Positions 25,964 through 35,673 are shown, numbered from the stretch's first letter. The stretch: 64,000 nucleotides of DNA from Glycomyces albidus (GCF_009451885.1 NZ_WIAO01000003.1:1-64000); one strand, 5' to 3'. Notes: generated by a model not told the origin, from the letters alone. Program-made: numbers and translations.

Positions 25964-26836
25964 ATGACCACACGTAACACCGCGAGCAGAATCAGGACTC
26001 TCCTGCAAGAAGCACCGGCGCTCGAAGACCTCGGCGCCCTGGTGCAGGGCGAAGACGAGCCTGCTGGACTGGCAGCCTCAGAACTGCTCGCCAAGGAGTA
26101 CCGGGCCTGGTTCAGTTCAAGCCTCGGTGTGCTTCCGGAGGACCTGCGGGACCGGTTCCGGTTCGAGTACGAGGGCGGCGGGCTGAAGTTTCGCATCAAG
26201 CACTTCCTGCAGCAGCCACGGACCAGGAGCGCCTTCTACAACGAGGATCTCGACGACAACAGCAAGCAGATCTTCAGCCCATGGCAACATCCGTTCTCTG
26301 ATCGATTCACTGGTCCGTTGCGCCAGCAGCAGCAATACCTCGAAGAGGCTCTGGCACGCCTGGGAACAGAAGCTGAGGCGGTCGATACACTCGACTTCCT
26401 GGAACATGTCAGCCGTCTCCTCCCGATGTCGTTTTCGATCCTCGCCCAAGGTCATCGAGATCGGAGCGGCCTGAAGATCGAGAACGAATACGACGTGCAG
26501 CATGTCCTGCACGCGATCTTGGTCCTGCACTTTGAAGAAGTCGAGCCCGAGGAGCCGACCCCGAAGATGGCAGGTGCGTCGTCACGGCTCGACTTCCTCC
26601 TCAAGCAGGAGCGAGTAGCGATCGAAACCAAGATGATGCGAACGAGCTTGAGCCTGAGGGCTCTCAGAGATGAACTGGCCGTTGACATCCAGTACTTCCG
26701 TCGACATCCCGACGTTGATTCACTCTTCATCCTCGTCTACGACCCAGCTCACAGAATTATCAACGCTCGAGGATTCGAGCGCGACCTGAGCACAGGCTCG
26801 GACGGCTTCACCGTCCGAGCCGTCATCACGAGTTGA
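25964..26836 (+). CDS. DpnII/MboI-like PD-(D/E)XK nuclease domain protein
   Basis: A 290-residue protein. The C-terminal half reads NEYDVQHVLHAILVLHFEEVEPEE, then SSRLDFLL, AIETKMMR and FILVYDPAHRIINARGFERDL, the pattern of the REase_DpnII-MboI domain. Candidate catalytic residues are Asp210, Glu221 and Lys223 (D-x10-E-x-K). The N-terminal half is helical and unassigned. No methyltransferase gene is adjacent, so it is unlikely to be a classical restriction enzyme. Such orphan nucleases are frequent in defence islands and mobile elements. The ATG at 25964 lies seven bases after TATCCT, which would allow a leaderless transcript. It converges with the recombinase gene. Confidence 0.75.
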   Translation: MTTRNTASRIRTLLQEAPALEDLGALVQGEDEPAGLAASELLAKEYRAWFSSSLGVLPEDLRDRFRFEYEGGGLKFRIKHFLQQPRTRSAFYNEDLDDNSKQIFSPWQHPFSDRFTGPLRQQQQYLEEALARLGTEAEAVDTLDFLEHVSRLLPMSFSILAQGHRDRSGLKIENEYDVQHVLHAILVLHFEEVEPEEPTPKMAGASSRLDFLLKQERVAIETKMMRTSLSLRALRDELAVDIQYFRRHPDVDSLFILVYDPAHRIINARGFERDLSTGSDGFTVRAVITS

Positions 26837-26848
26837 CGCGATCCAGAT

Positions 26849-28315
26849 TCAGAATTGCTGTGGGACCCAGGTGGCGTAGACACGGCAGCCGCGGAAGACG
26901 AGCTTCACGTCCCGGTCGGGGTCGTACCAATCTGGGGCGTCGACCGCCCACCTGCAGGCCACGGCCTTGAACCCGGCGGCGGCGAAGAGGTCGCGGCGTT
27001 CGGCGATGTCGGCGGCCTCCCATGCCTGGGCGTAGGTTCGCCCGGTCGGGACCTGCTCCCACCGGGCAGCATCGGCCGGTTCGGCTTCGAGTTGGTCGCG
27101 TTTGGCGATCAGCGCTTTCATGCGGGCGCGGTATTCGTCGTCCTCGCCTTCCCACAGGCCGGCGTCACGGTCGTCTCTCAGATCCCTGATGGTCTGCGCG
27201 AGGCGTTCGAGTTTCGCGGCGGTGCCGGTGGCGGGGATGAACTTGCGTTCGTAGACCTCCTGGTCGCCGATGTCGTCGAGGAACCGATCGGTGATCGTTT
27301 TATCGAGTGGTTCCAATTTCACGGAGGCTGGAGACGGGCAGTGGTTGATCGTGCCCTTGCACCCGTATCGGACGTACATGATGCCGTTCTGCGCGCTCGC
27401 GAACCGATACATTTTGTTCCCGCACGCCCCGCACAGCAGGAAGTCCTTGAGCAGGTACAGCTGGGTCTTCGGGCGCTGCGTACGGCGTTCACCGGTGCCG
27501 TCGTTGCGGTGATTCGACCGCTCCCTGAGCGCTTCGAAGTCGGCGAAGGAGATCAGCGGCTCGGCGAACTGGATCGGCTCCCCGGCCTCGTCGGTGATCA
27601 CGCGGCCGTCGAACACATGCTGACCGACCAGGTTCCGGGCGCCGAGGAGCTTGCCGACGCCGTGACCCATCCACGTCTTGTCCTTGTAGGTGCGCACGCC
27701 TTCCTCGTTTAGCCAGTCGGCGATCTTCTGGAACGACCAGCCCTCCAGACGCTTCGCGACCATCCTGCGGACCCATTAGGCCGCTTCGGGGTTGATGGCG
27801 AGTCCGGCAGCGCAGCCTTGCTCGTCGTAGGTGGCGGTGTAGCCGTATGGGACCGGGCCGCCGCCCCACCGGCCGGTCTGGCGCAACTTCGCACGCGTGC
27901 CACTCACGCGTTCGGAGATCGCGTCGAGTTCCATTTCCGCGAAGATCGCGGCCACGTAGGCGATGAGCTTGCCCGAGGGCTTGGCGGTATTGAGCTGCCT
28001 GTCGGCGGTGGCGGCGAGTTTCTTGTGCTCGTCACACCAGGCAAGGAGCTTCGAGAAGTGGACAATCGAGCGCGCCCACCGGTCGATCTTCGCCGCGCAC
28101 AGCCCATCGAACTCCTCGGTCCGCTCGCGCAGCCACGGCCCGAGTTCGTCGCGTTCGAACGGGTCAGTGGAGCCGGAGACATCGAGGTCCTCGGCCCAGC
28201 CGACTATCGTGTGGCCCGCCTCGGCCGCCCAGTGTTCGATCGCTTCGCGCTGGCGTTCGGGTGAGGTGGTCACGTCGGTGACCCGCGACAGGCGCACTAC
28301 CCCGACAATGCGGAG
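26849..28315 (-). pseudogene. Large serine recombinase (integrase), interrupted by TAA
   Basis: The minus-strand frame holds the resolvase catalytic domain (RIVGVVRLSRVTD with Ser in RLS; DRWARSIVHFSKLL with the catalytic Arg), the connecting helix ending KLRQTGRWGGGPVPYGY, a recombinase domain and a zinc ribbon (LLCGACGNKM with YGCKG). Two lesions are present. An in-frame TAA at 27776-27778 splits PEAA-stop-WVRRMVAKRLEG. No ATG, GTG or TTG lies before the first catalytic strand: the codon where a start is expected (28313-28315) reads CTC. The second half from 27763 remains open. This enzyme would have integrated and excised the element. It is probably now inactive unless the stop is suppressed and the start restored. 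Confidence 0.82.
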
Positions 28316-28316
28316 C
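28300..28316. other. Presumed right attachment junction (attR) of the integrative element
   Basis: The recombinase frame (minus strand) and the SUKH-4 frame (plus strand) meet head to head here. Each keeps its conserved N-terminal residues up to this point and each lacks a start codon. That is expected if strand exchange cut through both gene starts. The core is estimated between 28300 and 28316. No matching left junction was found in the window. Confidence 0.45.
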
Positions 28317-28780
28317 GGGGGCTCGTCGACCTGGGCGTGCCCGAGCGCGACCTGCCCGACGACGACTGGGTGCCCAGGCGCCTCGACGGGGTCTACGACG
28401 CGGACGCGATCCCGCAGCCGCTCCGGCCGTTCTCGGTGATCCAGCTCAAGGCCGGGGCGACCACGATCGACATGAAGCTGGTGCTCCTCGGCGTCATTCC
28501 GCGCTCGCCCGAGCTGCTGTACGTCCTCGACCCCGACTCCTCCGAGGTTCTCCAGTTCGACCGCCGGAACCACGGCGTGCGCGGCGTCAACTCCTCCTAC
28601 CGCTGGTTCGTCGAGTTCCTGTGGCAGTTGGAGGCCGCCAAGAAGCAGGCGGGCACCGGCAGGCTCGCCGACGTCCTCACCCCCGGGCTGCGGTCGACGC
28701 TCGGGTCCATCGACCCGTTCGCGTTCCAGGCCGGCCAATGGTGGCCCGGCGTATGGAAGGAACTGGCTCCTTCTGGGTAA
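28316..28780 (+). pseudogene. SUKH-4 immunity protein, start removed at element junction
   Basis: The plus-strand frame reads RGLVDLGVPERDL, then RPFSVIQLKAG, MKLVLLGVIPRSPELLYVLDPDSS and VNSSYRWFVEFLWQLE, the pattern of SUKH-4 immunity proteins. The frame is closed upstream by TGA at 28262-28264 and no ATG, GTG or TTG occurs before the GTG at 28337, which lies inside the conserved first helix. About 10-20 N-terminal residues appear to be missing, presumably left at the other end of the integrated element. A shortened product from 28337 cannot be excluded. Confidence 0.65.
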
Positions 28781-28840
28781 CCCGTACGGGAAACCGCACT
28801 AGGGTGGTCGCAAGAACGCCCGCGACTCGAAGGAGCACTC

Positions 28841-29143
28841 ATGACCGTGGAAGTCACCGATGCACCCGAACGCGACCGGTGGGAGGCCCGCATCGACGGC
28901 GATCTGGTCGGATACGCGCAGTACAAGCGGCACGACGGCATGATCACCTTCTTCCACACCGTGGTCGAGCGCGAAGGCGAGGGCATCGGCTCCGAACTGG
29001 CCCGGACCTCGCTCGACGCCGCCCGCTCGCAGGGGCTGCGGGTGCATCCGGTGTGCCCGTTCTACGCCGGATGGATCGAACGCCACCCCGAGTACAAGGA
29101 CCTCGTGCACGAACAGGCTCCCCACCTGGGCGAAGAAGACTAG
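28841..29143 (+). CDS. Small GNAT-type N-acetyltransferase
   Basis: A 100-residue protein of the short GNAT class (Acetyltransf_CG type). VEREGEGIGSELARTSLDAARSQ is the acetyl-CoA-binding loop and helix, and RVHPVCPFYAGWIERHPEY is the conserved C-terminal signature. Bacterial members of this size are stand-alone, and their substrates are mostly unknown. The gene has its own upstream region after the SUKH-4 fragment and seems to be the first ordinary chromosomal gene. Confidence 0.85.
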   Translation: MTVEVTDAPERDRWEARIDGDLVGYAQYKRHDGMITFFHTVVEREGEGIGSELARTSLDAARSQGLRVHPVCPFYAGWIERHPEYKDLVHEQAPHLGEED

Positions 29144-29291
29144 AACCCTTGGCGCGCAGCGGCATCCGAGACGCGATGCCGGATCCGTGACGAGGGTCAT
29201 GGGGTGACCGGGCCCGGGGCCGGGATTGCCGGGGCGCTCCCGGGCGTTGCCCGAAGGGCGCCCCGCAGTCTGCACCGAAAGGCGGCCGTCC

Positions 29292-30290
29292 ATGCCAGTA
29301 GCCCTGTCGATCCTCGACCTCGCCCCGATCGCGCCGGGCCGGTCGGCCCGCGACAGCTTCGCCGCGAGCGTCGAACTCGCCCGCGCCGCGGAGCGCAGCG
29401 GCTACGAGCGGGTCTGGTACGCCGAGCACCACAACATGCCGACGATCGCCTCCAGCGCGACCAGCCTCCTCATCGGCCACGTCGCCGAGCACACCGACAC
29501 CATCCGGCTCGGCGCGGGCGGCATCATGCTGCCCAACCACTCGCCGCTGGTGATCGCCGAGCAGTTCGGGACCCTCGAGACGCTCTTCCCGGGCCGCATC
29601 GACCTGGGCCTGGGCCGCGCGCCCGGCACCGACCGGCAGACCATGCGCGCCATCCGCCGCGACGCGACCTCCTCCGACACGTTCCCCGAGGACGTGCTCG
29701 AACTCCAGGGGTACCTGCGCGGCCACTCCCTCATCGAGGGCGTCCAGGCCGTGCCGACCGCGCCGACCGAGGTGCCGCTCTACCTGCTCGGCTCGTCGCT
29801 CTTCGGCGCCCAGCTCGCCGCCCGGCTCGGCCTGCCGTACGCGTTCGCCTCGCACTTCGCGCCCGACGCCCTCCACGAGGCCGTCGCCGTCTACCGCGAG
29901 CAGTTCCGGCCCTCCGAGCAGCTCGCCGAGCCGTACCTGATCGCCGGCGTCAACGTCTTCGCGGCCGAGGACCACGAGACGGCCGACGCCCAGCGCCGCA
30001 TCGCCTACCGCAACCGCGCCCGGGCCTTCATCAAACGCGGCCCCGCCGGCGGCGGCGACTTCACCGACGAAGAGATCGACGCGTTCCTCGCCTCGCCGGC
30101 CGGCGAGCAGCTCTCCGCCATGACCCGGTACACCGCGGTCGGCGACCCCGGCGAGGTCCGCGCGTTCCTCGAGTCCTTCGCCGCGGCGATCGGTGCGGAC
30201 GAGCTCATCACCGCCCACCACGCTGAGGACACCGCCGACCGGATCCGCTCGGTCGAGCTCACGGCGAAGGCGGTGCTGGCTCAAGGCTGA
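29292..30290 (+). CDS. LLM-class flavin-dependent oxidoreductase
   Basis: A 332-residue luciferase-like monooxygenase. [35 protein letters not shown] and [14 protein letters not shown] are the usual strands and the FMN-phosphate-binding region of the LLM subgroup exemplified by E. coli YhbW. Substrate and reductase partner are not evident. The ATG at 29292 is chosen because the conserved N-terminal strand begins four residues later. Two strong hairpins end the transcript. Confidence 0.87.
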   Translation: MPVALSILDLAPIAPGRSARDSFAASVELARAAERSGYERVWYAEHHNMPTIASSATSLLIGHVAEHTDTIRLGAGGIMLPNHSPLVIAEQFGTLETLFPGRIDLGLGRAPGTDRQTMRAIRRDATSSDTFPEDVLELQGYLRGHSLIEGVQAVPTAPTEVPLYLLGSSLFGAQLAARLGLPYAFASHFAPDALHEAVAVYREQFRPSEQLAEPYLIAGVNVFAAEDHETADAQRRIAYRNRARAFIKRGPAGGGDFTDEEIDAFLASPAGEQLSAMTRYTAVGDPGEVRAFLESFAAAIGADELITAHHAEDTADRIRSVELTAKAVLAQG

Positions 30291-30344
30291 GTGCGGCTTG
30301 CCGCCCGCAGCGGTCCGACGGCGCGCTCGGCGTCTGAACGAACC

Positions 30345-30370
30345 GAGGGGGCCGGTTCGCCGGCCCCCTC
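30345..30370. terminator. GC-rich hairpin with TTCG loop
   Basis: GAGGGGGCCGG (30345-30355) and CCGGCCCCCTC (30360-30370) form a perfect 11-bp stem closed by a TTCG tetraloop, between the convergent LLM oxidoreductase and ABC operon ends. It has no T-run, as is common in high-GC actinomycetes. Confidence 0.75.
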
Positions 30371-30380
30371 GCGCCAGGCC

Positions 30381-30429
30381 CCGGCCGGCGGTTCCGGGCA
30401 GCCCAACCTTGCCCGGAACCGCCGGCCGG
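30381..30429. terminator. 20-bp perfect hairpin at the end of the ABC operon
   Basis: Bases 30381-30400 and 30410-30429 are perfectly complementary over 20 bp with a 9-base loop. The hairpin lies three bases beyond the stop of the last permease gene on the minus strand and can serve both convergent transcripts. Confidence 0.78.
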
Positions 30430-30432
30430 AAC

Positions 30433-31326
30433 CTAGCCCTTGACGGCGCCGATGATGACGCCCTTCTTGAAGTGCTTCTGCACGAACGGGTAGATGATCA
30501 GCGCGGGGATGATCGCGATCATCACGATCGCCATCTTCACCGCCAGCGTCGGCGGCGCGTTGCTCAGCCCCGACGCCTGCGGCAGCGGCGCCGACTCGAC
30601 CACGTACGTGCGCAGCACCAGCGCCAGCGGCCACTTCGAGGTGTCGTCGAGGTACAGGAACGCGTTGAACCAGTTGTTCCAGTACGCGACCGCGTAGAAC
30701 AAGGTGACCACCGCGATCACCGCCTTCGACAGCGGCGCCACGATCTGCCACAGCACCCGGAACTCCCCGGCGCCGTCGATCCGGGCCGAGTCGAACAGCT
30801 CCTGCGGGATGCTCATGAAGAACGCCCGCAGGACCACCACGTTGAACGCGGACACCGCCATCGGCAGGATGATCGCCAGGTAGTTGTCCCGCAGCCCGAT
30901 CGCGCTCACCCACAGGTAGACCGGGATCAGGCCGGGGAAGATCACGAACATCAGCAGGACCGAGAACAGCACCGTCTTGTGCCCGAACGACCCCGGCCGC
31001 GACAGCGAGTACGCGCCCAGGATCGACACGACGACGCTGAGCACGGTCCCGACCGCGGTGATCCCCAGCGACACCAGCAGCGCCCTGAGCACCACCGGGT
31101 TGCGGAACATCTGCTCGTACGCCTCGAAGGTGATCCCGTCGCCCGGCCAGACCACCAGCCCGCCGACGCGGTTGACGGTCTCGGCGCTCGACAGGCTCGT
31201 CAAGGCGATCGCATAGAGCGGGAACAGGATCAGCAGCGCGATCACGACGATGCTCGCGCCCTTCGACGCCTGCCCCAGGACCGTGGGCTTCTCCTCCCAC
31301 GCGGCCCGTTTCGCTTCAGCCCTCAT
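30433..31326 (-). CDS. Carbohydrate ABC transporter permease (MalG/YtcP type)
   Basis: A 297-residue inner-membrane permease with six hydrophobic segments. The EAA loop is ELFDSARIDGAGEFRVLWQIVAPLSKA, which contacts the ATPase, and the ending FVQKHFKKGVIIGAVKG is typical of the carbohydrate uptake transporter-1 family. Its ATG overlaps the stop of the other permease gene (ATGA). No ATPase is encoded nearby; actinomycete sugar importers usually share a common MsiK-type ATPase encoded elsewhere. Confidence 0.92.
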   Translation of the reverse strand: MRAEAKRAAWEEKPTVLGQASKGASIVVIALLILFPLYAIALTSLSSAETVNRVGGLVVWPGDGITFEAYEQMFRNPVVLRALLVSLGITAVGTVLSVVVSILGAYSLSRPGSFGHKTVLFSVLLMFVIFPGLIPVYLWVSAIGLRDNYLAIILPMAVSAFNVVVLRAFFMSIPQELFDSARIDGAGEFRVLWQIVAPLSKAVIAVVTLFYAVAYWNNWFNAFLYLDDTSKWPLALVLRTYVVESAPLPQASGLSNAPPTLAVKMAIVMIAIIPALIIYPFVQKHFKKGVIIGAVKG

Positions 31327-32312
31327 GACTTCGAGTACACCCCCCGTTCGCCCAGCATGTGAGCGGCCTTGTTGGCGGCGAGGATCAGCACCAGGCCGAC
31401 CACGCCCTTGAACAGCCCCGCCGCGGCCCCGTAGTCGAAGTCGCCGGTGCGGATGCCGCTGTAGTACACGAACGTGTCGAAGACCTCGGACGCCTGCGAA
31501 CCGACCGCGCTGCGCTGCAGGAAGAACTGCTCGAACCCGACGTTGAGCGCGTCGCCGAGCCGCAGGATCAGCAGCAGCACGATCACCGGCCGGATCCCCG
31601 GCAGCGTGATGTGCCACAGCCGCCGCCACCGCCCGGCCCCGTCGACCGCGGCCGCCTCGTACTGGTTCGGGTCGATCGCGGCCAGGGCCGCGAGGAAGAT
31701 GATCGCCCCGAACCCGGCCTCCTTCCAGATCGCCTGCGAGGTCACCAGCAGGATGAACGTGTCCGGATCGGTCATCCAGTCCACGCCCTCGAACCCGTTG
31801 GCGCGCAGCACCTGGCTGAGCAGCCCCGCGCCGCCGAGCATCTGCTGGAAGATCGCGATCACGAGCACCCAGGAGAAGAAGTACGGCAGGTAGACCACGC
31901 TCTGGAGCATCGACCGCAGCCGCGCCGACGCCAGCGAGTGCATCAGCAGCGCCAGCATGATCGGCACCGGGAAGTAGAACACGAGCTGGAACGCGGTGAT
32001 CGCCAGCGTGTTCACCAGCGCCCGCATGAACTCCGGGTCCGAGAACAGCATCTGGAAGTGCGTGAAGCCGACCAGCCGCGACCCGAAGATCCCGCCGGTG
32101 TACGGCTTGTAGTCCTGGAACGCGACCACGTTGCCCAGCACGGGGATCCACCAGAACCCCCATACCAGCAGCATCATCGGCGCGGCCATGAGCAGCAGCG
32201 GCCAGTCCCGGCGCAGCCGGGTCCGCCAGTGCGCCTTCGCCTTCACGGCACGTTTCGGAGCGTCCCCGGCCGCCTTGGGGGAGGCCGGGGACTGGATCGT
32301 CGGAGCGGTCAC
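31323..32312 (-). CDS. Carbohydrate ABC transporter permease (MalF/LplB type)
   Basis: A 329-residue permease from a GTG at 32312, overlapping the binding-protein stop (GTGA). It has a cytoplasmic Lys/Arg-rich N-terminus, the first membrane helix near WPLLLMAAPMMLLVWGF, and the EAA motif NQYEAAAVDGAGRWRRLWHITLPG. The AFQDYKPYTGGIFGSRLVGF segment and the large binding protein beside it are typical of the LplB/YtcP subgroup, which imports complex oligosaccharides or uronide-containing sugars. It forms a heterodimer with the permease encoded downstream. Confidence 0.92.
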   Translation of the reverse strand: MTAPTIQSPASPKAAGDAPKRAVKAKAHWRTRLRRDWPLLLMAAPMMLLVWGFWWIPVLGNVVAFQDYKPYTGGIFGSRLVGFTHFQMLFSDPEFMRALVNTLAITAFQLVFYFPVPIMLALLMHSLASARLRSMLQSVVYLPYFFSWVLVIAIFQQMLGGAGLLSQVLRANGFEGVDWMTDPDTFILLVTSQAIWKEAGFGAIIFLAALAAIDPNQYEAAAVDGAGRWRRLWHITLPGIRPVIVLLLILRLGDALNVGFEQFFLQRSAVGSQASEVFDTFVYYSGIRTGDFDYGAAAGLFKGVVGLVLILAANKAAHMLGERGVYSKS

Positions 32313-33973
32313 AGGCGGTCGTTGTCCTCGGCGACGCCGGTGTAGTACTCGCGGGCCGAGTCGCCGACCTTCGAGCGCCACGACTCGACCAGGGTGGCCC
32401 ACTCGGCGACCTCGCGCTGGCCGCGGTAGATCTCGTGGTGGGCGTCCTTCATCGGCTCGTTCTCGGCGGCCAGGTCGGAGGGCATCTCGACCCGCAGGCC
32501 CTGGAACGGGTGGTCGTCGAGGAACGGCGCGGCGTTGGTCTCCCACGCGTGCTGGGCCTCGACCAGGCCCGGGTACTGGAACTTGAAGTTCGCGTTGGCC
32601 CGGCCGGACAGGAACAGGTAGGTGTTGGCGACCTCGCTCTGGCCCAGCTCGGTCCGCTGCGGCACACCGGCGGCGTCCACAGTGAAGTGGACGCCCTCGA
32701 CGCCGTCCCACACCAGGTCCCATTCCCTGGTGCCGAAGGGGGCCGAGCACCAGTTGGCGACCCGCAGGCACTCCTTGATGCGCTCCTCGGAGAGGTCCTT
32801 CTTGATGAAGGTGAACATGCCGGCCGGGTCGTCGCGCCAGATCGTGGGCGTGCCGCCCGCTTCGCGGGCCAGCGGGTTGACCGCCTGCAGGTTGAAGCCG
32901 GGGACGTCGCGGTAGGTGCCGAGCATCTCGTGCCAGGCGCCGAGGCCGTCCTCGTAGAACACCGCCTGGCCGGAGCCGATGATCTCCTTGGCGTTCGTGT
33001 TGCGGTCGGCAACGTAGTCGGGGTGGACCAGGCCCTTGTCGAAGACCTGCCGGGTGAACTCGATCGCCGCGGCGAACGCCTCGGTCTCGAACTTGTGGAC
33101 CAGTTTGCCGTCCTCGATCTTCCACAGTGTCGGGACGCCCATGGCCTCCTGGACCGTCTGGTCGAGGCTGGCGAACGCCCAGCGGTTCGCCGAGGGGTCG
33201 TTCACCTCTTCGGCGATCGCGAGCAGCTCGTCGAGGTTCGTCGGGTGCTCCAGGCCCAGCTGGTCGAGGATGTCCTGGCGCGCGAACAGCGTGTTCGTGT
33301 ACGGCGCCCGCTCCCAGGGGATGCCGAGCAGCGTGCCCCCGAAGACGCCCATCGCCCAGGCGGCGGTCGGGTAGCTGGCCAGCAGCGGGTACTCGGCGGC
33401 CTTGTCGCCGGCGAGGTACGGGGAGAGGTCGGCGAACAGCTCGTTCGCGGCCTCGCCGAAGTCGGAGATGTTCACGATCTCCCAGCCGGGGATCTGGAAC
33501 ATGTCCGGCACGTCGCCGCTGGCGAGGGTGGTGGTGATCTTGTCGAGGTAGTTGTTGCCGTCGGCGATGTTGAACACGACGGTGCCGCCGAGCGCCTCGT
33601 TCACCGAGGTGAAGTAGGAGTTGTCCGGGAGGGCGGGCGGGGCCGGGTTCCACAGGGGAGTGATGGCGGTGATCTCCTCGCCGGTGGTCATCGGCGGCTC
33701 GGCGACGGCCTGGACGGGCTCCGCCGGGCGCGAGAGGTAGCCGGGGGAGACGGTGCCGTCGGGCTGGCCGGGCAGGTCGGGTTCGACGCCGCCTTCGTAC
33801 GGCGTGTACGTCGGCAGCAGTTCCGCCAGCTCGTCGGACCCGGCGGCGGTGCCTTCCGGGCCTTCGTCGAGCGCGGCGCAGCCGGCGAGGGAGGCCGCCG
33901 CGGCGGCGCCGGCGCCGGCCTGGAAGAGGGTCCGGCGCTGGAGGCGGAACAGGGATCGGCGGTTGTCGCCCAT
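32309..33973 (-). CDS. Extracellular sugar-binding lipoprotein of ABC importer
   Basis: A 554-residue binding protein. The N-terminus RRSLFRLQRRTLFQAGAGAA with a hydrophobic stretch ending LAGC is a twin-arginine-like lipoprotein signal; Cys is the lipidation site. The mature part has the DVPDMFQIPGWEIVN and LLGIPWERAPYTNTLF segments of group-1 solute-binding proteins, and the length fits the large LplA/YtcQ subgroup. The ATG at 33973 is preferred over 33988 because AAAGG lies seven bases before it. The first gene of a three-gene operon; a TGTTTG/CAAACA site lies upstream. Confidence 0.9.
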   Translation of the reverse strand: MGDNRRSLFRLQRRTLFQAGAGAAAAASLAGCAALDEGPEGTAAGSDELAELLPTYTPYEGGVEPDLPGQPDGTVSPGYLSRPAEPVQAVAEPPMTTGEEITAITPLWNPAPPALPDNSYFTSVNEALGGTVVFNIADGNNYLDKITTTLASGDVPDMFQIPGWEIVNISDFGEAANELFADLSPYLAGDKAAEYPLLASYPTAAWAMGVFGGTLLGIPWERAPYTNTLFARQDILDQLGLEHPTNLDELLAIAEEVNDPSANRWAFASLDQTVQEAMGVPTLWKIEDGKLVHKFETEAFAAAIEFTRQVFDKGLVHPDYVADRNTNAKEIIGSGQAVFYEDGLGAWHEMLGTYRDVPGFNLQAVNPLAREAGGTPTIWRDDPAGMFTFIKKDLSEERIKECLRVANWCSAPFGTREWDLVWDGVEGVHFTVDAAGVPQRTELGQSEVANTYLFLSGRANANFKFQYPGLVEAQHAWETNAAPFLDDHPFQGLRVEMPSDLAAENEPMKDAHHEIYRGQREVAEWATLVESWRSKVGDSAREYYTGVAEDNDRL

Positions 33974-34059
33974 GGGGATGCCTTTCATCTGAGCAGTTCA
34001 ATCGCGGGTGCGGTGAGCTCTTCGCCGAAGGCCGGTGGTGCGAAGGGTCGGACGACCTA

Positions 34060-34087
34060 TGTTTGTCGTACGTCCAAACAAATATAA
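34060..34087 (-). promoter_or_regulatory. Promoter and operator-like repeat for ABC operon
   Basis: TGTTTG (34060-34065) and CAAACA (34075-34080) form an inverted repeat with a 9-base spacer. Read on the minus strand, TATATT lies immediately upstream (about 34087-34082) and would serve as a -10 box. A repressor on the repeat would cover the transcription start. The LacI-type look and a similar site before the GH12 gene (60915-60936) suggest sugar control. Confidence 0.5.
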
Positions 34088-34161
34088 CTTCCTAGATGAG
34101 AGCTGTGCAACACCCTCCCCGGGTTGCGCTCGCATCCCAGCTCGCGACCCGTCTCGACCGT

Positions 34162-34734
34162 CTATAAGGGAGTCTTCTCCAATGCGGCGTCGAGGAGCGT
34201 CTCCGCGGCGTCCCGTGCCTGCGCGGCGGCCTCGGGGCCGCCGAGGATCGCCGCCGTCGTCTGCGCGCCCTCGGCGAGGATCGCGATCTGCGGCGCCAGC
34301 GACGCGGGCGCTCCGGCGGCGCGCACCAGCTCGGCCACGTACGCCCCGAACGCCTCCTTCTGCTCGCGCACGGTCCGCCGCACGTTCTCCGAGCCGCCGC
34401 TCAGCTCGCCGTAGGCGTTGATGAACGCGCAGCCGCGGAAGTCCGGCTCGCGGAACCACCCGTCGAGGAAGTCGAACACCGCCAGCAGCTTCTCGCGCGC
34501 CGTCGCCGCCCGCTCGGCGCTGGCGGCGATCCCGGCGTCCCACATCTGCCGGCGGTGCCGGAGCACGGCGACGATCAGGTCGTCCTTCGAGGGGAACAGT
34601 GAGTAGATGCGCTTGAGCGAGACGCCGGCCTCGGCGCGGACGGCGTCCATCCCGACCGCCTGCACGCCGCGGGTGTAGAAGAGCCGGTCGGCGGCCTCGA
34701 CCACCTGCCTCCGGGCTGTTGTGTCGTCGATCAT
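34162..34734 (-). CDS. TetR/AcrR-family repressor
   Basis: A 190-residue TetR regulator. The helix-turn-helix lies in the first 55 residues (AADRLFYTRGVQAVGMDAVRAEAGVSLKRIYSLFPSKDDL), and the ligand domain resembles that of TetR_C regulators with FLDGWFREPDFRGCAFINA. The ATG at 34734 is chosen because AAGGAG lies seven bases upstream; a start at 34752 would abut the operator. It is divergent from the hydrolase gene, with two perfect 16-bp palindromes between them, so autoregulation and control of the hydrolase are likely. Confidence 0.9.
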   Translation of the reverse strand: MIDDTTARRQVVEAADRLFYTRGVQAVGMDAVRAEAGVSLKRIYSLFPSKDDLIVAVLRHRRQMWDAGIAASAERAATAREKLLAVFDFLDGWFREPDFRGCAFINAYGELSGGSENVRRTVREQKEAFGAYVAELVRAAGAPASLAPQIAILAEGAQTTAAILGGPEAAAQARDAAETLLDAALEKTPL

Positions 34735-34752
34735 AGGGGAACTCCTTGCCAT

Positions 34753-35668
<916 letters not shown>

Positions 35669-35673
35669 GCGGC

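Noticed and set aside
28316-28738. N-terminal extension of the serine recombinase beyond 28,315
   Set aside because: That part of the frame is antisense to the SUKH-4 gene and lacks recombinase sequence; conserved residues start at 28,312.
28944-30284. A 446-residue minus-strand frame
   Set aside because: Antisense to the LLM oxidoreductase; low complexity and no domain.
32435-34087. A 550-residue plus-strand frame
   Set aside because: Antisense to the sugar-binding lipoprotein, which has a clear signal and family motifs.
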